From NCBI GenBank assembly GCA_903907075.1, contig CAIVMQ010000029.1, positions 1-64,000 of the forward strand: a DNA stretch of 64,000 nucleotides, given 5' to 3'. This DNA comes from an uncultured Bacteroidia bacterium (GTDB lineage: Bacteria; Bacteroidota; Bacteroidia; Bacteroidales; Prolixibacteraceae). The notes under the pieces were generated by a model that was not told the DNA's origin, did not search any database, and saw nothing but the letters and a program-made list of their open reading frames with translations. Each line of letters opens with the position of its first letter. The stretch's first letter is position 1. This document shows, one piece after another, positions 1 through 8,644 of the stretch. A program made the position numbers and the translations under genes.

Positions 1-557
1 ACTTTTGCACCGTCCTGAAGAAACTTTTCGGCATGTTTTAATTTGAAATTGTAGTCGTGTTCGTCTGTATTCGGACCGAACCGAATCTCCTTGACAATAA
101 TCTTAACGGCCTTCGCCTTCAGTTCTTTCTGCTTCTTTTTCTGAGCATAAATAAACTTCTGATAATCAACTATCCTACATACGGGCGGTTCCGCGTTAGG
201 CGAAATAAATATAGTCATTCTCTTTCCTTCGAGTTTTGGCAGCTGTTCAACTTTACCCACCTCTTCCAACGCATTGGCGAAGCGGAGAAGTAAAATTTCC
301 CCTTGCTCGTTGTATAATATCGACCTTCCCTTAAAAAACACGTAAGCTTTTACTTTAGCGCCCTCCTGAAGAAACTTCTCGGCGTGTTTTAACTTAAAGT
401 TATAATCGTGATCATCCGTATTAGGTCCAAAGCGAATCTCCTTAACAATAATCTTGGAGGCTCTGGATTTTAACTCTTTCTGCTTTTTTTTCTGTTCGTA
501 AAGAAACTTCTGAAAATCGGTAATCCGACAAACAGGGGGTTCGGCATTCGGCGAAAT
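1..557 (-). repeat. In-frame 351-bp tandem repeat inside infC
   Basis: Unit 1 runs on the minus strand from about 557 to 207, and unit 2 from about 206 past the left edge. The offset is exactly 351 bp. The proteins match closely, while third codon positions have diverged, so the duplication is old and both copies appear selected at protein level. Confidence 0.9.
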
Positions 558-743
558 CTCCACCAAATCAAGCTCGAGCTCATCCGCACGACGCAAGGCA
601 TCCTGAATTCTAAACACCCCAGGGGTCTCTATATTCTCTCCTACCAACCGTACTTCGGGAACACGAATCTGATGATTAACCCGAAATGGTGACTTCTCTT
701 CTTCTTTGGGACCCCTTGGCCCATTGCCTCTAATAACTGCTAT
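1..743 (-). CDS. infC: Translation initiation factor IF-3 with internal tandem duplication (3' end outside window)
   Basis: IF-3 binds the 30S subunit and checks initiator tRNA and start-codon pairing. The reading frame gives an N-domain ([18 protein letters not shown]), the linker [12 protein letters not shown] and a complete C-domain ending [11 protein letters not shown] near residue 181. Instead of stopping, it runs in frame into a second linker ([15 protein letters not shown]) and a second C-domain ([19 protein letters not shown]) that leaves the window. The repeat unit is 351 bp (117 codons): 1-206 matches 352-557. At least 247 codons are visible, against about 170-200 for the family. 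The two copies differ at many synonymous positions, so this is not an assembly echo. There is no ATG: the best start is ATA at 741-743, 8 nt after GGAGG (752-756); ATT at 732-734 is too far from it. It lies 33 bp downstream of thrS in the conserved thrS-infC order. IF-3 identity is very sure; the final length is unknown. Confidence 0.93.
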   Translation of the reverse strand, partial: MAVIRGNGPRGPKEEEKSPFRVNHQIRVPEVRLVGENIETPGVFRIQDALRRADELELDLVEISPNAEPPVCRITDFQKFLYEQKKKQKELKSRASKIIVKEIRFGPNTDDHDYNFKLKHAEKFLQEGAKVKAYVFFKGRSILYNEQGEILLLRFANALEEVGKVEQLPKLEGKRMTIFISPNAEPPVCRIVDYQKFIYAQKKKQKELKAKAVKIIVKEIRFGPNTDEHDYNFKLKHAEKFLQDGAK

Positions 744-776
744 GGCTATATCCTCCTATTAATTAATTAATTACGA

Positions 777-2726
777 CTATTTCCAGGCGTCTGCCAATTG
801 TTCTGAGACCTCTTTGCCGATAAATGCACTAAACTCATCTATCGTCATCGATCCCTGATCACCTTCTCCCTGACGTCGTACCGCAACCGTATCACTCTCG
901 AACTCTTTCTCACCAACAATAAGAAGGTATGGAATACGCTTCATCTCATTATCTCTGATTTTTCTGCCGATTTTTTCGTTGCGGTCGTCAATTATGGCGC
1001 GAATATCGGAAATATTTAATTGATTTGAAACTTTTTGCGCATATTCGTTATACTTTTCACTGATAGGCAACACAACAACCTGCTCTGGAGTGAGCCATAA
1101 CGGAAATTTTCCTGCCGTATGTTCGATCAAAACAGCACAAAAACGCTCCATCGATCCAAAGGGTGCACGGTGTATCATCACCGGACGATGACGGTTGTCG
1201 TCAGCCCCAATATATTCAAGACCAAAACGTTCCGGAAGATTGTAGTCAACCTGTATCGTCCCTAACTGCCAGCTTCGACCCAACGCATCCTTGATCATAA
1301 AATCGAGCTTGGGACCGTAAAACGCCGCTTCACCTAATTCAGTTTTTGTTTTCAACCCTTTTTCGGCACAAGCCTCAATAATTGCATTTTCAGCTTTTTC
1401 CCAGTTTTCGTCCGAACCGATATATTTCTCCTTGTTATTCGGATCACGTAACGAGATCTGTGCCGCATAATCGGTAAAGTCAAGCGCCTTGAAAATTATA
1501 AAGATAATATCGATAACTTTCAGAAACTCCTCCTTAAGTTGATCTGGACGACAAAAGATATGGGCATCATCCTGCGTAAAACTACGCACACGTGTAAGTC
1601 CATGTAATTCACCGCTCTGCTCATAGCGATAAACAGTACCGAACTCTGCCATGCGCACCGGAAGATCTTTGTAAGAGCGAGGTTTAAACTTATAGATCTC
1701 GCAGTGATGCGGGCAGTTCATCGGTTTCAACATATACTCTTCACCCTCGTTGGGGGTATGGATAGGTTGAAACGAATCTTTTCCGTATTTTGCCAAATGG
1801 CCCGATGTTTTGTACAGCGCTACGTCACCGATATGTGGCGTAATCACCTGCTCATAGCCAAATTTTTTCTGTACTTTCTTAAGGAATTTCTCGAGGTTGT
1901 CGCGCAGGGTAGCCCCTTTAGGTAACCACAGCGGAAGTCCCATCCCTACATTAGGTGAGAAATGAAACAGCTCCATCTCCTTTCCAATCTTACGATGGTC
2001 GCGTTTCTTAGCCTCTTCAAGAAGGACTAAATACTCCTCCAGTAATTTTTGTTTTGGGAATGTGATCCCATAAACACGGGTAAGCATTTTATTCTTCTCG
2101 CTCCCGCGCCAGTAAGCACCGGCGATATTGGTAAGCTTCACGGCCTTAATAAATCCCATGTTAGGCAAGTGAGGACCGCGGCAGAGATCGGTAAAATTAC
2201 CTTGATTATAGAGGGTTATGGTACCATCAAGCAGATCGGTTATCAGTTCGATTTTATAGGGATCGCCCTTTTCGGTAAACAGCGCAAGCGCATCGACTTT
2301 TGAAATTTCGCTCCGTACAATATCCGACTTTAAGCGTGCTAGTTCGAGAATCTTCTGCTCGATACCTGGCAAATCCTTGTCGCTCAATACTTTTCCTTCG
2401 GGAAGATCAATATCGTAATAGAATCCATTATCTACGGTAGGTCCGATACCAAATTTTGTCCCGGGATAAAAAAACTCAATAGCCTCAGCCATAAGATGTG
2501 CCGACGAGTGCCAAAAGGTCTCTTGCCCTTCGCGGTCATCCCATAAATGGAGCTTAATCGACGCATCGGCATCAATAGAACGGGCTAAATCTCTTACTTC
2601 ACCATTTACAGAGATCGAAAGGACTTCTCTGGCAAGCCTGCTGCTAATGGCCTCCGCTATTTCCATACCCGTAATTGCCTGATCAAATTCCCTGATCGAG
2701 TTATCCGGAAGTGTAATTTTTATCAT
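777..2726 (-). CDS. thrS: Threonine--tRNA ligase
   Basis: Class II aminoacyl-tRNA synthetase that charges tRNA-Thr in the cytoplasm. The 649-residue product has an N-terminal TGS domain ([15 protein letters not shown]), an editing/SAD domain with [11 protein letters not shown], the catalytic core with zinc-site residues in MNCPHHC, the downstream ...DDAHIFC and [12 protein letters not shown] motifs, and a C-terminal anticodon-binding domain ([16 protein letters not shown]). The frame is open for 40 more codons upstream, but family members begin at MIKITLP, so the ATG at 2724-2726 is chosen. This also places a good promoter just upstream. infC follows after 33 bp. Length and motifs are normal. 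Confidence 0.97.
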   Translation of the reverse strand: MIKITLPDNSIREFDQAITGMEIAEAISSRLAREVLSISVNGEVRDLARSIDADASIKLHLWDDREGQETFWHSSAHLMAEAIEFFYPGTKFGIGPTVDNGFYYDIDLPEGKVLSDKDLPGIEQKILELARLKSDIVRSEISKVDALALFTEKGDPYKIELITDLLDGTITLYNQGNFTDLCRGPHLPNMGFIKAVKLTNIAGAYWRGSEKNKMLTRVYGITFPKQKLLEEYLVLLEEAKKRDHRKIGKEMELFHFSPNVGMGLPLWLPKGATLRDNLEKFLKKVQKKFGYEQVITPHIGDVALYKTSGHLAKYGKDSFQPIHTPNEGEEYMLKPMNCPHHCEIYKFKPRSYKDLPVRMAEFGTVYRYEQSGELHGLTRVRSFTQDDAHIFCRPDQLKEEFLKVIDIIFIIFKALDFTDYAAQISLRDPNNKEKYIGSDENWEKAENAIIEACAEKGLKTKTELGEAAFYGPKLDFMIKDALGRSWQLGTIQVDYNLPERFGLEYIGADDNRHRPVMIHRAPFGSMERFCAVLIEHTAGKFPLWLTPEQVVVLPISEKYNEYAQKVSNQLNISDIRAIIDDRNEKIGRKIRDNEMKRIPYLLIVGEKEFESDTVAVRRQGEGDQGSMTIDEFSAFIGKEVSEQLADAWK

Positions 2727-2749
2727 CACTATATTTTTTTTCGAAGGTG

Positions 2750-2781
2750 CAAAATTAACGATTATCCGCTTGTTCTTCAAA
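2750..2781 (-). promoter_or_regulatory. Predicted promoter of thrS-infC
   Basis: On the minus strand, TTTG (2778-2781), a 20-bp spacer and TAATTTTG (2750-2757) match the Bacteroidota pattern TTTG-N19/20-TAnnTTTG. A start site near 2743 would leave a leader of roughly 17-20 nt before the chosen thrS ATG. Confidence 0.6.
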
Positions 2782-2853
2782 AATATCTGCAAGTTTAATT
2801 GCCCTATTTTTAGAATGTTGTGATTAATTTTCGAAACACTCCCCAAAATTTAA

Positions 2854-2861
2854 TATTTTTG
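2854..2861 (+). promoter_or_regulatory. Predicted -7 element of the DPP IV gene
   Basis: TATTTTTG fits the Bacteroidota TAnnTTTG -7 box and ends 30 bp before the ATG at 2892. No clear -33 TTTG is visible at the expected distance. Confidence 0.4.
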
Positions 2862-2891
2862 ACCATTAAAACAGCATTAATATCACCCACT

Positions 2892-5099
2892 ATGCGTAAA
2901 ATAATCCTCTTTTTATCCTGTATTTTAGCCTGTTACAACACTATTCAGGCACAACAACTAACACTCGATGAGCTGCTCGTAAAGGGTGGCCTTAAAGAAT
3001 CCTCTTTAACCGGATTAGCTTCGACTAAAGATGGATTAAATTACACATTGATTGAAAATAGCGGTCGTGAGATTGTTAAGTACAGCTATAAAATTGGTGG
3101 AAAGCCGACTGTAATTCTTGATATACCTTCACTAAAGAACGATTCACTTACCGCTATCAGTGATTATGTTTTCAGTGGTGATGAAACGAAGGTGTTACTG
3201 ATGACCAAGCGTAAGCAACTGTTTCGCAGGTCATTTACTGGCGTCTATTTCGTTTACAATTTTGTTACCAAGGAGTTGATACGCTTATCTACCGGAAGTC
3301 AGCAGGTAGCCACTTTTTCGCCTGATGGAGAGCGAGTTGCCTATGTAAAGAATAGCAATTTATATGTGAAAAGCCTCCGTTTTGGAACTGAGCGTCAGAT
3401 AACCACCGATGGCGAGGAGGGAAAGATTGTCAATGGTGTTCCTAACTGGGTCTATGAGGAGGAATTTGAATTTATCCGCTCGTACGAATGGTCACCCGAT
3501 AGCAAGCAAATTGCCTATGTTAAGCTTGATGAGGAGCAGGTGTCTGCTTATGGATTTCCCATGTATAAGGGGCTTAATCCTGAACATAAAGAAAACACAC
3601 TCTATCCCGGTGTCGCGCAATTGAAATACCCCAAGGCAGGAGAGAAAAATCCCGCAGTAAGCGTTTTGGTTTATGATATCAAAGCAGGACAGAGCATCGA
3701 AATGGATCTGGGACAACAAACAGATATTTATGTACCTAAGATCCACTGGACCTATGGGGGTAAGAACCTGGGGATTTTTAAGATGAACCGTCTGCAAAAC
3801 AGAGTGGAATTACTTTTTGGAAATTCGTTTAGTGGCGACACCCGATTGATCTATACCGAGAAAAACAAGCGATACATCGAGACCGATTACTTCGATAATT
3901 TCCAATTCCTTTCGGATGACAAAAGCTTCGTAATCCTAAGTGAGCAAGATGGTTACAAGCATCTCTATCTCTATGATACCGGAGGTGTTAAGGTTATTCA
4001 GCTTACTTCGGGAAAGTTTGATGTGCTTAAATTTTATGGTTGTGATCCCCTTATTAAGACCTTTTACTACCAGGCAGCCGCTGTATCGCCCATGCAGCGT
4101 GAAGTGTATAGCGTAATGATGGAGCTTAAGAAGAAAAAATTAACCCTTCAAACACAGAAGCTTTCGAGTGAACCGGGAGTAAATGATGCGGTATTTGGCA
4201 GCGACTATAAATATTTCATTAATACCTTTTCGAATAGTTCGACACCAACTGTATTAACGCTACACGAAATCACCGGAAAATTTGTTCGTGTTTTGAAGGA
4301 TAATAGTGAGCTAAAATCAACCATCGCTCAGCGAAAAATACCTTTAAAGGAGTTTTTTACTGTTAAAAACAGTGAAGGCACAACGCTTAACGGATGGATG
4401 ATTAAACCCTCAATGTTCAGTCAGGGCACAAAATACCCGGTTTTGATGGTTCAATATTGTGGTCCGAACTCACAGCATGTCGTTGATAATTTCGAAATAG
4501 GATGGGATAACTACATCGCCGAAACGGGATATCTTGTTGTCTGTATCGATCCGCGGGGTACCGGAGCGCGAGGTGAGGATTTCCGCAAATGCACCTATGG
4601 TCAACTGGGCAAGTATGAGTCTGATGATCAGATTGACGCAGCTAAATATCTGTCCACACTTCCCTATGTAGATGGTCGAAATATTGCGATCTGGGGATGG
4701 AGCTATGGCGGATTTATCTCGGCGTTGTCCCTTGCCAAAGGGGGCGATGTTTTTAAAGCTGCCATTGCAGTAGGTGCTGTAACGAATTTCCGCTTTTACG
4801 ACACCATTTATTCGGAGCGTTATTTAGGTCTTCCGAGCCAGAATCCCGAAGGGTATGACGAAAACTCACCCATCACCCTTGCTTCGGGGATAAAGGGAAA
4901 ATTGCTTCTTGTTTATGGCACCTCAGATGAGAATGTCCATGCTCAAAACTCGATTGAATTTTCGGAAGCCATGGTGCAGGCAGGGGTTCAATTTCAGATG
5001 ATGGCCTATGCCAATCGCAGTCATGGCCTTAGAGGAGGCAACACTTCGATGCACCTCTATACCATGTTTGATGATTTTCTTAAAGAGAATCTCAAGTAA
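2892..5099 (+). CDS. Exported dipeptidyl peptidase IV (S9B family)
   Basis: Cleaves X-Pro/X-Ala dipeptides from peptide N-termini, probably in the periplasm. Of 735 residues, about 1-20 form a signal peptide (MRKIILFLSCILACYNTIQA). Next comes the beta-propeller DPPIV_N domain with the NWVYEEEFEF motif that holds the substrate N-terminus, then an alpha/beta-hydrolase domain. The catalytic triad is visible: Ser604 in GWSYGG, Asp679 in YGTSDENV and His711 in NRSHG. A further 24 in-frame codons lie upstream, but the signal peptide fixes the start at 2892. It is divergent from thrS. The gene belongs with the S46 peptidase at 34.5 kb as part of a peptide-feeding set. Confidence 0.93.
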   Translation: MRKIILFLSCILACYNTIQAQQLTLDELLVKGGLKESSLTGLASTKDGLNYTLIENSGREIVKYSYKIGGKPTVILDIPSLKNDSLTAISDYVFSGDETKVLLMTKRKQLFRRSFTGVYFVYNFVTKELIRLSTGSQQVATFSPDGERVAYVKNSNLYVKSLRFGTERQITTDGEEGKIVNGVPNWVYEEEFEFIRSYEWSPDSKQIAYVKLDEEQVSAYGFPMYKGLNPEHKENTLYPGVAQLKYPKAGEKNPAVSVLVYDIKAGQSIEMDLGQQTDIYVPKIHWTYGGKNLGIFKMNRLQNRVELLFGNSFSGDTRLIYTEKNKRYIETDYFDNFQFLSDDKSFVILSEQDGYKHLYLYDTGGVKVIQLTSGKFDVLKFYGCDPLIKTFYYQAAAVSPMQREVYSVMMELKKKKLTLQTQKLSSEPGVNDAVFGSDYKYFINTFSNSSTPTVLTLHEITGKFVRVLKDNSELKSTIAQRKIPLKEFFTVKNSEGTTLNGWMIKPSMFSQGTKYPVLMVQYCGPNSQHVVDNFEIGWDNYIAETGYLVVCIDPRGTGARGEDFRKCTYGQLGKYESDDQIDAAKYLSTLPYVDGRNIAIWGWSYGGFISALSLAKGGDVFKAAIAVGAVTNFRFYDTIYSERYLGLPSQNPEGYDENSPITLASGIKGKLLLVYGTSDENVHAQNSIEFSEAMVQAGVQFQMMAYANRSHGLRGGNTSMHLYTMFDDFLKENLK

Positions 5100-5135
5100 A
5101 ACGAAAGGGGAAAATGGAGAGGGATAGAGAAAAAA

Positions 5136-5366
5136 GGGGATTTGTTTTTCCTATCCCCCATCGGAAAAGGGGACCAAGGGGGATTTGGGATAAAGATTAA
5201 ACATTGAATAATTTTCGATTAGAATGTAAAGAAATTCCCCCTTTTCCGATGGGGGAAAGAAAGAGAGGATTTGAAATATAGATTAAAGTTGAACATTTTT
5301 TTGATTAGGAGGTAAAAAAATCCCCCCTGCCCCCCTTTTACTAAGGGGGAAAGAAAGAGAGGATTT
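5136..5366. repeat. GC-rich inverted-repeat element, copy A
   Basis: This gene-free stretch (5100-5386) holds a dispersed element. Perfect 19-bp inverted arms lie at 5154-5172 and 5238-5256 (TCCCCCATCGGAAAAGGGG and its complement), with an AT-rich middle. A degenerate half unit follows (about 5274-5366) and again ends in a GGGGGAAAGAAAGAGAGGATTT-like tail. The same element recurs at 6829-6972. No target-site duplication was recognised. Confidence 0.75.
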
Positions 5367-5386
5367 AAGAATAAAAAATTAAAAAT

Positions 5387-6247
5387 TTGAAAATTAAAAA
5401 AGTTATTCTTGAGGCACTAATCTTTTCGATACTTTTTTGGGTTCCGATAAACACTCAAGCTCAGGTCGGGATCGGAATTTTTACCGCAGACCCTTCGGCG
5501 CAGCTCGATGTCACCTCAACAAAGAAAGGGTTTTTGCCACCGCGTATGAACGGAGCAGAACGCGACTCAATAGTCGTAACTTCTGCATCTGCCGGCTTAA
5601 CTATATGGTGTACCAATTGCGGCGCGAGAGGCGAAATGCAGGTTTACGATGGTGTGAGCTGGACTAATATCTGTGGTTCTGCTGTAGCTGTAGCTGTTCC
5701 CCAAGTTACTATTGGCTTACAACGATGGGCAACTCAAAACCTCAATGTATCTAATTACCGTAATGGAGAACCAATACCGAAGGTAACTGACAATGCTACC
5801 TGGGCCTCATTAACAACCGGAGCGTATTGTTATTACAACAATGACAGTGCAACCTATGCTGCAGTATATGGTAAGTTGTACAACTGGTATGCAGTGATTG
5901 ATAGTAGAGGCCTTGCGCCCCTAGGTTATTATATACCTACAGATGAGGAGTGGGCGACCTTAGAAACAACATTAGGGGCTAATGCTGGAACGCAACTAAA
6001 ATCAACAAGTGGTTGGAATAATAACGGAAATGGAACAAATAGCAGTGGTTTTACAGCCCTTCCGGCAGGCCTCCGTAACAGTAGTGGATTATTCGAAGAA
6101 ATTAACCGTTACGCACAGTGGTGGAGTGTTACCGAATACGATACGTTGAACGCCTGGTTCCACATGCTGTCATACACCAACGGAACCTGCTACAAGCTCT
6201 ACTTCCCTAAAGCAGCTGGGTTCTCTGTGCGTTGCCTCCGGGATTAG
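5387..6247 (+). CDS. Exported FISUMP-domain protein
   Basis: Surface or exported protein of unknown biochemical role. An N-terminal signal peptide (about residues 1-26, ending NTQAQ) is followed by a short motif common in Bacteroidota cell-surface proteins (DPSAQLDVTSTKKGFLPPRM). Residues of about 105-286 form a Fibrobacter succinogenes major paralogous (FISUMP) domain, with YGKLYNWYAV, PTDEEWATLE and the terminal FSVRCLRD. The start is TTG (5387-5389): no ATG or GTG precedes the signal peptide, so this unusual start is inferred. Two copies of the GC-rich inverted-repeat element flank this gene and the next, suggesting a discrete cassette. Confidence 0.85.
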   Translation: MKIKKVILEALIFSILFWVPINTQAQVGIGIFTADPSAQLDVTSTKKGFLPPRMNGAERDSIVVTSASAGLTIWCTNCGARGEMQVYDGVSWTNICGSAVAVAVPQVTIGLQRWATQNLNVSNYRNGEPIPKVTDNATWASLTTGAYCYYNNDSATYAAVYGKLYNWYAVIDSRGLAPLGYYIPTDEEWATLETTLGANAGTQLKSTSGWNNNGNGTNSSGFTALPAGLRNSSGLFEEINRYAQWWSVTEYDTLNAWFHMLSYTNGTCYKLYFPKAAGFSVRCLRD

Positions 6248-6380
6248 AATGGTGTTCGAAATACCTTTGGGATTAAGGGCCTTTGAAAGATAATTGGTTG
6301 TATTGATGGTCTAACTAAAAGTAAGAGAGTGCGGAATATAAAAATAGAAGTGTCGTTATAAATTAATAAAACAAATAAAC

Positions 6381-6641
6381 ATGAAAACAAAAATGATCAT
6401 CATCGCCGCAGCCGGCTTTTTGGCTTTGGCCTCGTTAACTGCCGAAAAGATTTATACGCTAAAGTTTTCGGAAGCAAATCTGAACCTGCATTACAAAAAC
6501 CTAAGTATCATCCGTGATATTGCTTCGAAAAGCAATCTGCCACATCAGGAGGTATTATTTATTACCTCCAGCATCGACAGCCTGCAGAAGGAGATGACCA
6601 CACAGGTGAGAGGACAGCTTGAGCCGCCAGTAAAGAAGTAG
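6381..6641 (+). CDS. Small exported or membrane-anchored protein of unknown function
   Basis: I do not recognise this 86-residue protein. It has a basic start (MKTKM), a hydrophobic stretch at about residues 5-20 (IIIAAAGFLALASLTA) and a mostly helical, charged remainder with no Cys pair or known motif. The start is a clear ATG after an A-rich leader. It lies 133 bp downstream of the FISUMP gene on the same strand and inside the same repeat-bounded cassette, so the two may be expressed together. Confidence 0.6.
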   Translation: MKTKMIIIAAAGFLALASLTAEKIYTLKFSEANLNLHYKNLSIIRDIASKSNLPHQEVLFITSSIDSLQKEMTTQVRGQLEPPVKK

Positions 6642-6828
6642 CCAAAGTTATCGGGTGACTCTTCAGGTCATGAATAGTCATCCGGTAACTCAGCAATTGT
6701 TGAGACCAATCCTTAATTAAATGTGAAAGGGGATCTAATTCAGGCGTTATTTCTCCTCTTCCTTATCAAAAATATTGGAAGCAAGCAGGATTGTATTTCC
6801 TCTCTCCCTTCGGAAAAGTAGCTTGAAA

Positions 6829-6972
6829 GGAGATTTGTTTTTCTTCTCCCCCATCGGAAAAGGGGACCAAGGGGGATTTGGAATAAAAATTAAGTATTGA
6901 AAAAAATTTGATTTGGAGGTAAAGAAATCCCCCCTAACCCCCCTTTTCCGATGGGGGAAAGAAAGAGAAAAA
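6829..6972. repeat. GC-rich inverted-repeat element, copy B
   Basis: Same family and orientation as the copy at 5136-5366. The 19-bp perfect inverted arms are at 6847-6865 and 6940-6958 and the GAAAGAAAGAGA tail follows. It occupies part of the 6642-7056 gap; a degenerate fragment (CCCTTCGGAAAAG) sits near 6807. The rest of the gap shows nothing but the tRNA promoter. Confidence 0.75.
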
Positions 6973-7010
6973 GAAGATCGAAGTTAAAGATTTAATATAG
7001 AAGGATTCCA

Positions 7011-7041
7011 TTTGAGGAATCTGAAATTCCAGCTATCTTTG
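7011..7041 (+). promoter_or_regulatory. Promoter of tRNA-Leu
   Basis: TTTG (7011-7014), an exact 19-bp spacer and TATCTTTG (7034-7041) reproduce the Bacteroidota consensus. The mature tRNA starts 15 bp later. This is the cleanest promoter in the window. Confidence 0.75.
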
Positions 7042-7056
7042 TAACACTTTTTTACT

Positions 7057-7143
7057 GCCCAGATGGTGAAATTGGTAGACACGCTAGTTTCAGGGACTAG
7101 TGCTCGCAAGGGTGTGCAAGTTCGAGTCTTGTTCTGGGCACCA
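7057..7143 (+). tRNA. tRNA-Leu (anticodon CAG)
   Basis: 87 nt including an encoded CCA (7141-7143). The acceptor stem GCCCAGA pairs with TCTGGGC. The anticodon stem CTAGT (7084-7088) pairs with ACTAG (7096-7100) around the loop TTCAGGG, giving anticodon CAG at 7091-7093. A long variable arm (class II) and the T-arm GTTCGAGTC are present. It reads CUG codons. Confidence 0.96.
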
Positions 7144-7180
7144 TAAGATTAATAGATACCTTTAGTAGGATTGAAAGGTT

Positions 7181-8506
7181 TTATTTCGTTGTGTCCACGC
7201 CAACGCAGAAATAGTCAAAACCATTGCGCTTCATCTCCGCTATCTCATAGATATTTCTTCCATCAAAAACCACAGGCTTACTCATTAATTTCTTAACAAT
7301 ATCGAAGTTGGGAAACTTAAATTCGGGCCACTCCGTAACCAGCACTAAGCAATCGGCATCAACAAGTGCACCATATTGTTCGTCGGAATAGGCAATTGTA
7401 TCGCCGAGAATTCGCTGAGCCTCTTTCATCGCTACAGGATCATACGCTTTGACCTTTGCCCCAGACTCAATTAATTTTTTAATGATCACCAGCGAGGGGG
7501 CTTCACGCATATCATCTGTTTGTGGTTTAAACGACAACCCCCATAGCGCAATTGTCTTACCTTTTAAATCACCCTTGAAATACTTCGAAATCTTATGAAA
7601 AAGGAGTGATTTCTGATCCTGATTGACCTCCTCAACAGCTTTAAGGACGCGCAATTTGTAGTTAAAACCTTCGGCCGTATGAATCAATGCCTTCACATCT
7701 TTTGGAAAGCATGATCCTCCATATCCTATGCCGGGGTAGATAAATTTATTTCCAATCCGGGAGTCTGATCCGATCCCTTTTCGAACCATATTAATATCAG
7801 CACCTACAATTTCGGACAGGTTAGCCATATCATTCATAAAGCTGATTTTGGTTGCCAGCATAGCATTCGCGGCATATTTTGTCAATTCAGCCGATACGAT
7901 ATCCATAAAAATAATCGGATGCCCATTAAGGGTAAATGGTTTATAAAGCCGTTTCATCCGCTCCTCGGCTTCGGGGGAATCGAGCCCCACCACAATTCTG
8001 TCAGGCTTAAGAAAATCATCAATTGCGGCACCCTCCTTTAAGAATTCGGGGTTTGAGGCGATATCAAACGGAATGTTTACACCCCGAATCTCCAGCTCCT
8101 CTTGAACAGCCTGTCTCACCTTTTGAGCGGTACCAACAGGGACGGTACTTTTTGTTACGATCAACAAATAATCTTTGATGTTTTTGCCACACTCACGCGC
8201 AACACTCAAGACATACCGCAGATCGGCACTTCCATCCTTATCGGACGGGGTGCCAACGGCAATAAACAATACTTCGCAATTTTGGAGGGCCTCATGCAGG
8301 CTTGTAGTAAATTGCAACCTCCCTTTAGCACTATTCCGCCGAACCATCTCCTCGAGACCGGGCTCGAAGATCGGGATGATACCGTTTTGTAAATTCTCAA
8401 TTTTCTTTTTATCCACATCAACACACATCACCTCGATACCAACTTCTGCAAAACAAGCTCCGGTAACCAGACCGACATATCCACTCCCTACAATTGCGAC
8501 TTTCAT
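7181..8506 (-). CDS. ugd: UDP-glucose 6-dehydrogenase
   Basis: NAD-dependent double oxidation of UDP-glucose to UDP-glucuronate for capsule or exopolysaccharide precursors. The 441-residue protein has the Rossmann motif GSGYVGL at its N-terminus, the central helical domain and the catalytic Cys266 within [12 protein letters not shown]; the C-terminal domain contains [19 protein letters not shown]. The frame is open 23 codons further upstream, but the family starts at MKVAIVGSG, so the ATG at 8504-8506 is used. A -7-like TATATTTG lies at 8535-8542 on the minus strand. It is 138 bp downstream of the hydrolase operon, so independent expression is likely. Confidence 0.95.
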   Translation of the reverse strand: MKVAIVGSGYVGLVTGACFAEVGIEVMCVDVDKKKIENLQNGIIPIFEPGLEEMVRRNSAKGRLQFTTSLHEALQNCEVLFIAVGTPSDKDGSADLRYVLSVARECGKNIKDYLLIVTKSTVPVGTAQKVRQAVQEELEIRGVNIPFDIASNPEFLKEGAAIDDFLKPDRIVVGLDSPEAEERMKRLYKPFTLNGHPIIFMDIVSAELTKYAANAMLATKISFMNDMANLSEIVGADINMVRKGIGSDSRIGNKFIYPGIGYGGSCFPKDVKALIHTAEGFNYKLRVLKAVEEVNQDQKSLLFHKISKYFKGDLKGKTIALWGLSFKPQTDDMREAPSLVIIKKLIESGAKVKAYDPVAMKEAQRILGDTIAYSDEQYGALVDADCLVLVTEWPEFKFPNFDIVKKLMSKPVVFDGRNIYEIAEMKRNGFDYFCVGVDTTK

Positions 8507-8644
8507 AATCGTGTTGAATTTGAAAAAAGAAAAACAAATATACGCATTGTTAAATGAAGTATAGGACCAAAGCAAATTTCTCCGATTACTTTTACCTCCC
8601 TATCCGAAGAGCAACGTGAGACTTCGGTCCCGGTTAATCCCAAA

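Noticed and set aside
57-293. Plus-strand open frame of 78 codons inside infC
   Set aside because: It lies opposite the clear IF-3 frame and has no family features.
2727-2846. 40-codon N-terminal extension of thrS
   Set aside because: Family members start at MIKITLP, and the predicted promoter lies inside the extension.
5136-6972. Composite transposon formed by the two GC-rich repeats
   Set aside because: No transposase, no target-site duplication recognised, and the repeats are direct rather than clearly IS-like.
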